A DNA stretch of 64,000 nt, from contig NZ_MOBP01000017.1 in the NCBI RefSeq assembly GCF_003732665.1, positions 21,520 to 85,519 of the forward strand, read 5' to 3'. Below the pieces are notes generated by a model. The model ran no database searches. It saw nothing but the letters and a program-made list of their open reading frames with translations, and had not been told where the DNA came from. Position 1 is the stretch's first letter; every line of letters begins with the position of its first letter. Both the position numbers and the translations under genes were made by a program. Of this stretch, positions 1-6,608 are shown piece by piece. Source of the stretch: Pseudomonas frederiksbergensis (lineage in GTDB: Bacteria > Pseudomonadota > Gammaproteobacteria > Pseudomonadales > Pseudomonadaceae).

Positions 1-1270
1 ACGCTGGAAAGGTGGACATGAAGTCATCCGCAGTAGCCCGCACGCGCTTAAAGCCATACCGGGATAGCACCATGTCTTCGATGGCAGCTGTAGAAGGTGA
101 GACGTAGACAGCCTCGTGTTTCGAGTCTCGATGTTTTAGTAGGATCTGAACGTTGCCATCCCGTAACGAATGGCCTATCACCACTATTTCATTATGCGCA
201 ATAAGGTCCTGAACCTTAGCAAATACCTGTCCTTGGGCGACGCGAGGCAAATCGTCGCTTGTTAGGATCAGTGTGTGCGGTGCCAAGGCTGAACCGACAA
301 GTTTATAGATAGTGAGGCCTTCAAACTCATCGCCGGGTGCGGCATCAAATGGATACACCACTCGATAGGTCAACCCTTGCAGCTCACAGGCACGCTCAAA
401 TAGCATGTCATAGTTCGTAGTGACGATGTTTCTGAAGGCACGAACCGCTTTCATATGGGCCGGAGTGGGTAAGACTGCTTGAGGTGTGTCTAGCACCTCT
501 GCGATACGGTTCTCCAATTCCTTTCGCCCCACAACAGCCTCGTAATAGGCGGCAAGCTCACTGAAGTTGTAAACCATCAGTTGGCTTGCATCCTGCTGTT
601 GCCCCCATAGATCGTTTGCCAAAATTCCCATCAGAAGCAAAGCTGTTGGATAACCAGCAGCGATTGACATGCCGGCTCCTGCGAGGAGCACCTTTTCGGT
701 ACTCGGTTTCAACACTGCGTTGCCTGCACGAGGTGCGGCTAAGACGATCGTATTGACACCAGAAGTCGCATCGGCACGCCTAACTAACTGCTTGTGCAGG
801 GCGTCTGTAAACAGACTGGTAACTGACGCTCCCACCTTGCGAGCAAGTTCATCAGCCCATTCAAAGTCCTGCCGGAACACACCAGTATCCCAATCAGATA
901 CCTCCCTACGTAACGAGTCACGCTTAACGTCGACTGCGGCGCCGTAGCGGAGCTTCTTCATAAATGCCAATACCAGCTTGGTGCCTTCGCGCGCAGCCTG
1001 TAGTTCAAGATGGGTAACTGAAAGTCCAGTGCCCGCACCATACCCGCTGTCGGGCTCCCAGCCGTAGCGGTCGCCAAGGATCAGAACGAAAAGGTGGCAT
1101 TGCTCAATTTCAGAGCGGATGGTTTCCCAGCTCGGGCGTCCGACCGGCGACATGTCTTCGGCGTTGATCGGTTCAATCCCCATGGATAACAGCTGCTGCA
1201 CGACCGCACGACGTTCATTACCCAAGTCTTCCATGGTGCTACTGATAAATGCGCGCAGTTTGTTAGCCAC
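1..1270 (-). CDS. DUF4062-SIR2-like protein, probable defence NADase (3' end cut by window edge)
   Basis: At least 423 residues are present, open to the window edge with no stop. Residues 1-75 match a DUF4062 domain: FISSTMEDLGNER, then a WETIRSEIEQCHLFVLILGDRYG stretch. From about residue 195 it resembles SIR2-like (SIR2_2) proteins: GAGMSIAAGYP loop, TTNYDMLFERA, and near the end VVIGHSLRDGN. The start is taken as GTG at 1270 because AAGGGA lies 5 nt upstream. SIR2-like domains fused to sensor domains commonly act as NAD-degrading effectors in antiphage defence; that role is inferred here. Base composition is clearly lower in GC than the pga or lap genes, which suggests acquisition by transfer. 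The rest of the C-terminus lies outside the window. Confidence 0.8.
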   Translation of the reverse strand, partial: MANKLRAFISSTMEDLGNERRAVVQQLLSMGIEPINAEDMSPVGRPSWETIRSEIEQCHLFVLILGDRYGWEPDSGYGAGTGLSVTHLELQAAREGTKLVLAFMKKLRYGAAVDVKRDSLRREVSDWDTGVFRQDFEWADELARKVGASVTSLFTDALHKQLVRRADATSGVNTIVLAAPRAGNAVLKPSTEKVLLAGAGMSIAAGYPTALLLMGILANDLWGQQQDASQLMVYNFSELAAYYEAVVGRKELENRIAEVLDTPQAVLPTPAHMKAVRAFRNIVTTNYDMLFERACELQGLTYRVVYPFDAAPGDEFEGLTIYKLVGSALAPHTLILTSDDLPRVAQGQVFAKVQDLIAHNEIVVIGHSLRDGNVQILLKHRDSKHEAVYVSPSTAAIEDMVLSRYGFKRVRATADDFMSTFPA

Positions 1271-1473
1271 TGGCTTCCCTTAATTGAGTAGAAAGTTGCG
1301 GAAGACTAGCAGAAGACGAAGATAACGACGTCGCGTTAGCTGCGGCCGCTAGCAGCCAATATCGTGTATGCCCACGTGTATGCCTAACCGAAAACACCTT
1401 GAACAAACCCATACAAACCGGGCCTCTCCGCCTCCAGTTCAAACGACGCCTGGCACCGTAAGTAGAAATGAGA

Positions 1474-1508
1474 AAGCCTCAGATCCTATGGTCTGGGGCT
1501 TTTTTTTG
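1474..1508 (+). terminator. Rho-independent terminator
   Basis: AGCCTCAGA, an 8-nt loop, then TCTGGGGCT followed by a run of eight T. The stem is 9 bp with one G-T pair. It reads on the plus strand, although the nearest gene to the left is on the minus strand. Confidence 0.75.
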
Positions 1509-1584
1509 AGTTTTTAGAGGATCAGGTGAATCCGCTTGATTTGGACGGGCTGTATCACGCCACGACGCATAACCTCGACTCTCT

Positions 1585-1641
1585 TTCTTGGGTAGTTCTT
1601 GGGTAGTGCTTGTACGTTTCTTGGGTAGTTTCTTGGGCAGT
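1585..1641 (+). repeat. Cluster of four 12-bp direct repeats
   Basis: TTCTTGGGTAGT occurs at 1585-1596, 1596-1607 and 1618-1629, and TTCTTGGGCAGT at 1630-1641. All are in the same orientation with steps of 11, 22 and 12 bp. Helically phased direct repeats of this size resemble arm-type binding sites of tyrosine recombinases or iterons; which, if either, is not settled by the sequence. Confidence 0.6.
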
Positions 1642-1730
1642 CAGCGTCCGTTGCTGCCCTGAGTGTCGCCATTGCCATTCACCCAATATCCGAGGTTGCA
1701 GGAGATTCACCTCCACGATACCCTTCCGCC

Positions 1731-1953
1731 GTCGCTGCCAATTCAGCGACCGGGCTTGGTAACCCGAGAGTTAAGCGCAACAGCGCCCCCATCAAATTGC
1801 AGGCGTTTTTTTATGTCTGCAATTTTGAGTTATGGCGGCTGTGCGTGGGACGTCTTCGGGCGTGCCGGATTCCTTGACTCCCGGTTTACCAACCTGCGCA
1901 CAGCTGCCACCCATTCGCTTGGTAACGAAAAAGTGGCAGTTCCACGTCAAGGA
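1731..1953 (+). promoter_or_regulatory. Structured leader A with competing helices (upstream of 31-aa ORF and DUF3077 gene)
   Basis: Elements in order: hairpin GTCGCTG/CAGCGAC (1731-1750); hairpin CGGG/CCCG with loop CTTGGTAA (1751-1766); Y1 GAGTTAAG (1768-1775); hairpin around 1795-1829; 5' strand of a 12-bp helix P1 (1834-1845); small hairpin 1850-1863; Y' CTTGACTC (1873-1880); hairpin GGT/ACC carrying TTACCAA (1886-1892); 3' strand of P1 (1897-1908); hairpin TTCG/CGAA again with loop CTTGGTAA (1918-1925); Y2 GTCAAGGA (1946-1953), which contains the ribosome binding site of the ORF at 1962. Y' and its loop can pair upstream with Y1 or downstream with Y2. The same layout with compensatory changes recurs at 25471-25700. 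No matching RNA family is known to me. Confidence 0.75.
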
Positions 1954-1961
1954 GCTAGACC

Positions 1962-2057
1962 ATGCGCAATAGTCATCCGTACAAAATTCGTTTCATCCCT
2001 CTACGCGATTTTGAATCGCGGTCCCATCGCACCTCCATCACTGGAGGTGGCAAATGA
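1962..2057 (+). CDS. 31-aa leader ORF translationally coupled to DUF3077 gene
   Basis: ATG at 1962 is preceded by AAGGAG at 1949-1954, 7 nt before the start, inside helix strand Y2 of leader A. The product is a short basic peptide (begins MRNSHPYKIRF, ends TGGGK). Its TGA at 2055-2057 overlaps the ATG at 2054 of the DUF3077 gene, the classic ATGA arrangement for translational coupling. A second ribosome binding site (GGAGGT at 2043-2048) for the downstream gene also lies inside this ORF. It is too short for a domain call. It may be a real small protein or only a device that couples translation of the next gene to the switch. Confidence 0.55.
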   Translation: MRNSHPYKIRFIPLRDFESRSHRTSITGGGK

Positions 2058-2347
2058 CCGATCCATCAGAGCTGAAAACCATCGGCTTAACGCCTGCCAT
2101 CTACTGCTCGGATCAAGCGGCGTTCCACGTTACTCGCGGTGTGCCTCTCGGCGATGCGCTAGCCATGGCTTCCGACTTTCTGTTCCTCGCCAAAGCCCTG
2201 TCCAAGGATGCTGCCTACGACAGAGAAAGCGATCGACACGCCTGGGCGGCGCATTATTTGACCGCGCTGAGTAAGGCGTTGGTTGATGATGCGGTGAAAG
2301 TGCTGACGCGAGAACCAGCGTCGCGGAAGGAAAAAACCAAAGAATAG
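2054..2347 (+). CDS. DUF3077 family protein
   Basis: 97 residues. It resembles the small DUF3077 proteins common in Pseudomonas: a first half with a conserved FxVxxGVPLxDALxxAS-type core (here FHVTRGVPLGDALAMASDF, about residues 25-43), then an alpha-helical stretch with HAWAAHYLTALSKALVDD, and a charged Lys-rich tail. No signal peptide or membrane segment is seen. Function is unknown. It overlaps the 31-aa ORF by 4 nt and has GGAGGT 6 nt upstream. A 15-bp hairpin follows at 2364-2400. Expression is presumably governed by leader A. The family call is from memory of its sequence pattern. Confidence 0.75.
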   Translation: MTDPSELKTIGLTPAIYCSDQAAFHVTRGVPLGDALAMASDFLFLAKALSKDAAYDRESDRHAWAAHYLTALSKALVDDAVKVLTREPASRKEKTKE

Positions 2348-2363
2348 CGGCGACCCGCCATTC

Positions 2364-2400
2364 AAATTGCGGTTCCTGGCGGTGTCAGGAACTGCAATTT
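2364..2400. terminator. Strong hairpin between convergent genes, likely bidirectional terminator
   Basis: AAATTGC-GTTCCTG pairs with CAGGAAC-GCAATTT across a 7-nt loop, about 15 bp with central mismatches. It sits between the plus-strand DUF3077 gene (ends 2347) and the minus-strand small gene (ends 2417). The T-tracts are short, so efficiency is uncertain. Confidence 0.55.
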
Positions 2401-2416
2401 AGAAGAATTGAGCTAT

Positions 2417-2629
2417 TTACGTGCTGCATTGCTCAGCTTCAATTTCATCAATGAGCGCATAAAGCTCCGCAAACACTGTTTCGGCGGCAACACTAGGACG
2501 TGAATCTCTACGGCTAGCGGCAACGGCCTCAGCTTGTACCTGATCAAGCGCCTGCTGCGAGCCCATGAATGACGAGGGCTGAGCTGCCAGTTTGTCATTG
2601 CCAGGAACGGGCTTAGTGCGATTTGTCAT
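2417..2629 (-). CDS. Small hypothetical protein (second gene of a pair)
   Basis: 70 residues, helical and fairly acidic in the second half (SVAAETVFAELYALIDEIEAE). Its ATG overlaps the stop of the gene at 2626-2898 by 4 nt, so the two are probably co-translated. No domain is recognised. The tail loosely recalls small antitoxin-like or stability proteins, but nothing in the sequence proves that. An alternative frame at 2413-2598 gives a shorter, less protein-like product and was not chosen. Confidence 0.45.
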   Translation of the reverse strand: MTNRTKPVPGNDKLAAQPSSFMGSQQALDQVQAEAVAASRRDSRPSVAAETVFAELYALIDEIEAEQCST

Positions 2630-2898
2630 TCAGTCGTCCAATCAAACTCGTCATATTCCTCATCATCCTCGTCCCCCTCCTCCAACACCTCATCCTCACC
2701 GGCATCTTCCTCGGGAACGTCTGCTTCCTGCTTGTTCAGCAGAAACTCCTTACGACTCTCAATTATCCCCCGCCTCAGCTCTTCCCCCTTCTTCGGGCAG
2801 TTGAGCATTTGGGCGATGCGATCGATTTTTTTCGCCACGGCTTCCTCCAACGCATCGGCTATGCCCCGATAGTGCGCGCTTTCGGGGCTGGTTGCCAA
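2626..2898 (-). CDS. Small hypothetical protein with a very acidic C-terminal tail
   Basis: Up to 90 residues. The first 50 are amphipathic and Lys/Glu-rich (ALEEAVAKKIDRIAQML); the last 30 are almost all Asp and Glu, ending DEYDEFDWTTE-like. The longest reading starts at TTG 2898 with no good ribosome binding site; an ATG about 26 codons further in also lacks one, so the true start is unsettled. It lies 20 nt after the anti-sigma-like gene and overlaps the next small gene by 4 nt. A tail of this kind often mimics nucleic acid or binds basic partners; here that is only a possibility. Confidence 0.4.
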   Translation of the reverse strand: MATSPESAHYRGIADALEEAVAKKIDRIAQMLNCPKKGEELRRGIIESRKEFLLNKQEADVPEEDAGEDEVLEEGDEDDEEYDEFDWTTE

Positions 2899-2918
2899 AT
2901 GGGTGGAGGGGCTGGGGC

Positions 2919-3539
2919 TCAGTTTTTCTTCAGGGCCTTGAGTCGGGTGGTGAGGTTTTGGTCGGGGTAGCGTTTGTGCAGGGTCTTGAGCAGTTCGTCG
3001 GCGGCTTGGGTTTGACCGGTGTTTTGTAGGCGCAGGACTTCACGCAGTTGATCATCGAGGGTGTTCACCGGAGCAGCGGCGCGTTTGCTGACCTTGGCTT
3101 CGTCGGCCATTTCCGCGTTGATGGATTCGCTTTGGGCGGGCGCGGCGTAATCGGCCATCGGTGCAGCGGGTGCAGGGGCGGATAACGCGCCGGCGGGGGC
3201 GGACAACGAACGTGCAATGGGTGCCGGGGCTTCTTTTTTGGCCGCAAAGGACGAAGTTTTCGGCGCAGGGGCGGAGTCGAACTGCGGCTCTTGTTCGGGC
3301 GGGCGTTGCACCAGCGCCAACATCAGCGCGACGCCAACGAGGCTGGCAAACGCAACCTGCCAACGGGGTTTCTGGCAGGCCTGGACCCAACGCTGCCACA
3401 GGCTCGGTTTGCGTACAGGTACTTCCCGATGGGCAGTGGCGAGGATGAACGCGTCGAGATGCGACGGCGGGCCATCGTTGCTGTGTTCACGATAGTGCTT
3501 CAACACTTCGTCATCTTTGTTAGAGCGGGCGTCAGTCAT
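2919..3539 (-). CDS. Anti-sigma-factor-like membrane protein
   Basis: 206 residues. An N-terminal cytoplasmic part of about 65 residues is followed by one hydrophobic helix (VAFASLVGVALMLALVQ, about 68-84). An Ala/Pro-rich spacer and a C-terminal helical periplasmic part come next (DDQLREVLRLQNTGQTQAADELLKTL). This single-pass layout and its position directly behind an ECF-type sigma gene, with ATGA overlap at 3536-3539, suggest a membrane anti-sigma factor or regulator of it. No ZAS zinc motif is seen at the N-terminus, so the mechanism may differ from classic anti-sigma factors. Confidence 0.6.
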   Translation of the reverse strand: MTDARSNKDDEVLKHYREHSNDGPPSHLDAFILATAHREVPVRKPSLWQRWVQACQKPRWQVAFASLVGVALMLALVQRPPEQEPQFDSAPAPKTSSFAAKKEAPAPIARSLSAPAGALSAPAPAAPMADYAAPAQSESINAEMADEAKVSKRAAAPVNTLDDQLREVLRLQNTGQTQAADELLKTLHKRYPDQNLTTRLKALKKN

Positions 3540-4117
3540 GTCAGTACCTCCTCGGCCAGCAGCCGACGCAGTTTTTGCTGGGCGTAGCGCAAGCGGCTTT
3601 TGACGGTTTCCAGCGGTGTTTCGGTGAGGGTGGCGATTTGGGGCAGGTCGAGGTCGCCGTGGGCGCGCAGCAGGAAGACTTCCCGTTGGTCGGCGGGCAG
3701 GGTTTGCAGGGCGGTTTCGAGGCGCAGGGTGTCGCGGCTCAGGCTCAGCAGTTGTTCGGGGTCGGCGGCGTTGTCGATCACGGCGTGGGCCTGTTCGTCG
3801 TAGCTGTCGTGCAAAGGGTTGTGGATGCCATGTTTGCGCCAGTGGTCGATCAGTCGGTTGCGGGCAATCTGGTACAGCCAGGTACGAAAATTCGCTCGGC
3901 CTTGTGGCTGACTGGTGCTGCGGATCAGGCTCAGCCAGGTGTCCTGGTAGACCTCTTCGGCGAGTTCGGCTTTGCCGCTGAGGCCGAGGAGGAATCGATA
4001 AAGTCCCTGACGGTGGCGGGCGTACAAGATCTCGAACGCCGGCCCGTCGCCGGATCGATAGCGCGCCAGCAGCGATTCGTCGCTGCTGGCGTCGGTGCTC
4101 ATTTCAGGAGCGGTCAT
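3536..4117 (-). CDS. ECF-subfamily RNA polymerase sigma factor
   Basis: 193 residues from ATG 4117, preceded by AAAGGGA; an in-frame GTG at 4138 is possible but less likely. Region 2 is clear (LARYRSGDGPAFEILYARH, then EEVYQDTWLSLIRS, FRTWLYQIARNRLIDHWRKH). Region 4 follows (ALQTLPADQREVFLLRAHGDLDLPQIATLTETPLETVKSRLRYA), the helix-turn-helix that reads the -35 element. It redirects RNA polymerase to a small regulon that is not identifiable here. It overlaps the anti-sigma-like gene downstream and follows the VWA lipoprotein gene, so the three form one operon. Confidence 0.9.
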   Translation of the reverse strand: MTAPEMSTDASSDESLLARYRSGDGPAFEILYARHRQGLYRFLLGLSGKAELAEEVYQDTWLSLIRSTSQPQGRANFRTWLYQIARNRLIDHWRKHGIHNPLHDSYDEQAHAVIDNAADPEQLLSLSRDTLRLETALQTLPADQREVFLLRAHGDLDLPQIATLTETPLETVKSRLRYAQQKLRRLLAEEVLT

Positions 4118-4134
4118 GTCGATGATGATCCCTT

Positions 4135-5818
4135 TCACTCGATTCGGTTGGCATTGGGCATTTGATTCGAAGCCGTGGAAGTCCGCAGGCTTTGCGCCAA
4201 TTCGACCAATTGCACAAACTCGGCGCGCAAACCGAAGCGGTCATCGCCCCGAGCGCCACGGGCCAGGGCTTCGGTGTCTTTGAGGCTGAAATCACCGGTG
4301 TAGCGGCCGGGAAAACGCCGCCACGGCCGCCGCGAATCGCAGGTCATCACTGGCAGGCGCCGAGCTCGAAGCAATCGGCCGCTCGATCAAGCGACTATTC
4401 CCACCTTCCGGCAGTTGATATCGCACGCGCAACATGGCCATTTCCCCGGACTTCCCGGAAGTGACTGACGCTGCGTCACCATACCGCAACGGCTCCAACC
4501 AACCCTTCTCGCCCACAGGGACAATTTCATACAACGCCGTCACCGTATGCCCTGCACCGATTTCCCCAGCATCCACCTTGTCATTACTAAAATCCTCACG
4601 CTTCAACGCGCGATTCTCATACCCCAACAACCGGTATTCACTGACCTGCGCCGGGTTGAATTCCACCTGCAGCTTCACGTTCTTCGCCACCACGTCGAGG
4701 GTCGAGCCGAGTTGGTCCACCAGCACCTTGCGCGCTTCACGCAGGTTGTCGATGTAGGCGTAGTTGCCGTCGCCAGCATCGGCCAGTTGCTCCATCAGGT
4801 GTTCATTGTAGTTATCCACACCAAAACCCAGGGTGGTCAGGGAAATGCCGGTCTTGCGTTTATCCACAGCCATTTGCTTGAGGCTGTCGAAGTCGCTGAT
4901 GCCGACGTTGAAGTCACCGTCGGTGGCCAGCAGGATGCGGTTGATGCCTTTGGGGATGAACGCCTGTTGTGCCATTTGATAGGCCAATTCGATGCCCGAC
5001 GCTCCGGCAGTCGAGCCGCCCGCCGTCAATTGGTCGATGGCTGTACGAATCTTCGCTTTTTCCCGTCCGGAAGTGGGCTCAAGCACGACTCGGGATTCGC
5101 CGGCGTAGACCACCAGTGACACCCGATCCTGTTCGCGCAGTTGATCGACCAACAACTTCAACGTGCTTTTAACCAAGGGCAGGCCTTCGCGGCGATCCAT
5201 GGACCCGGACACATCCACCAGAAACACCAGATTCGCCGGGGCCAACTCCGAAACCGCATGGTCCGAAGCCTTGATGCCGATGCGCAGCAAACGGGTATGC
5301 GGGTTCCACGGCGACGGCGCCAGTTCGGTGGTCACGCCGAATGGCGAGCCATCGGTGGGCAGGGCGTAATCGTAGGGAAAGTAATTGACCATCTCCTCCA
5401 GTCGCACCGCGCCTTCGGGCGGCAGGCGGCCCTGATTGAGCAAACGCCGGACGTTGGCGTAGGCGCCGGTATCGACGTCGGCGCTGAAGGTCGAAACCGG
5501 CGCTTCAGCCACGCTGTGGATCGGGTTGTCGGCCAGCGCCTGATATTGCTCGCGCTGCTCATCCCGATAGCCGGGCGGAGCGGCTTCAGACATTGGCGCA
5601 AAGCTAGCCATCGGCGCCGCACGCACACTGCGCTTGGCCATCGTGGCATCCGCCCTGATCGCTTCAGTTTTCAACTCACCTTGAGCCGGTGACGGTGACG
5701 GCGGCGCAACAACCGCCGAATCAGGCGTGGACGAAACACCACAACCGGCAACCGCCAGCAGCAGCCCAATGGCGAAACCATGGGCGGCCGGGCGCAGGAA
5801 ATGCAGAGGGAGGGACAT
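4135..5818 (-). pseudogene. YfbK-like VWA-domain lipoprotein, frameshifted near the 3' end
   Basis: The start is ATG 5818 (TGAGGT upstream), giving a lipoprotein signal with lipobox AVAGC; the ATG at 5848 would spoil it. It has a YfbK-type N-terminal domain, then a von Willebrand A domain with MIDAS DVSGS (about residue 205) and LATDGDFN, then a DUF3520-like end. The frame stops at 4292 after FAAAVAAF, whereas the family continues into a RYTGDFS..ARGARGDD..FVQLVELAQSL tail. Exactly that tail is present in another frame (4374-4135) and ends at the sigma gene. So an indel lies at about 4303-4312. The product may be shortened by about 60 residues, or this is a sequencing error. Confidence 0.8.
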
Positions 5819-5905
5819 GGGGGCTGACCTCAGGAGGAATTGATCCATTCACCCTCTGAGACGGTCAGCCCAACCGGTTCGGGTTAAGCCGCTGAAAAAT
5901 AATCT

Positions 5906-6466
5906 TCAGCGGTGATAACGCCGCACCACGCTGCTGTTGCGCAGGACGTGATCCTTGATTTTTTCCAGCAATTGCGCGCGGGTCAGGCCGGCGGGCAAGG
6001 CGTCCGGAGCCAGGTCCAGGGCGTAGATCTGGATGATGTAGTGGTGCGCGCTGTCGCCGGCCGGCGGGCAAGGGCCGACATAGGTGGTGGTGCCTTTGAC
6101 GTTGGTGCCACCGACGCCTTCGAGGGCACCTTTCGCACCGACACCGGCCGGGATCTGGTGGGTAGTCGCCTTGATGCCGTAATGCACCCAATGATCAACG
6201 CCCTGGCCTTTCGCGCCGTCGGGGTCGTGCATGACGATCGCGTAGCTGAGGGTGCCTGCCGGGCCGGCGTTCCAGTTCAGGGCCGGGGACTGGTTGTGCC
6301 CGCCGCAATTGGGCGCATCGCTGGCGGCCGCCGACGTAAACAGTCGATCGTCGGTGACACCTGGGATATTGAGGGTGAAACGCTCCTGGGCCTGCACGGG
6401 CAATTGCACGCAAAGGGCGACTGCAACGGCCGCCAGCCAAGGGTTCAGAGAGGTCAATCGGGTCAT
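5906..6466 (-). CDS. YbhB/YbcL (PEBP-like) periplasmic protein
   Basis: 186 residues from ATG 6466, with AAGGTG 9 nt upstream. The longer reading to 6685 would overlap the divergent reductase gene and lacks a signal peptide at its start. The chosen start gives a signal peptide (PWLAAVAVALCVQLPVQAQ). The mature part has the phosphatidylethanolamine-binding-protein pattern: SPALNWNAGPAGTLSYAIVMHDPD, DHWVHYGI, and YVGPCPPAG..HHYIIQIYALD. Bacterial family members are small ligand-binding proteins of poorly known role. The gene is divergent from the Rieske reductase at 6609. Confidence 0.85.
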   Translation of the reverse strand: MTRLTSLNPWLAAVAVALCVQLPVQAQERFTLNIPGVTDDRLFTSAAASDAPNCGGHNQSPALNWNAGPAGTLSYAIVMHDPDGAKGQGVDHWVHYGIKATTHQIPAGVGAKGALEGVGGTNVKGTTTYVGPCPPAGDSAHHYIIQIYALDLAPDALPAGLTRAQLLEKIKDHVLRNSSVVRRYHR

Positions 6467-6608
6467 TACCGGAGCACCTTGTGCGGGTTGGGCCGTCGTC
6501 GGCTGGCAGACTATAGCCGGACCGTTCGCGCGGTGGCAGTGGCAATTGGGCTGAACCTCGGGATAAGGGCCAAACTCAATAGAGAAATACCTGCCTGGGA
6601 GAGCGCTC

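Larger units (their letters stand above)
1271..1730. other. Intergenic boundary region, no gene seen
   Basis: About 460 bases separate the SIR2-like gene from the first structured leader. No convincing protein gene is visible. It contains a plus-strand intrinsic terminator with no obvious plus-strand gene in front of it and a cluster of 12-bp direct repeats (both listed separately). The mixture of a lone terminator, low GC and direct repeats is what one often finds at the edge of an integrated element, but no integrase or att duplication can be shown here. Confidence 0.5.

Noticed and set aside
1663..2274. A 203-codon plus-strand frame crossing leader A
   Set aside because: The matching frame in leader B is shifted by a length change between conserved blocks, so conservation is at RNA level rather than protein level.
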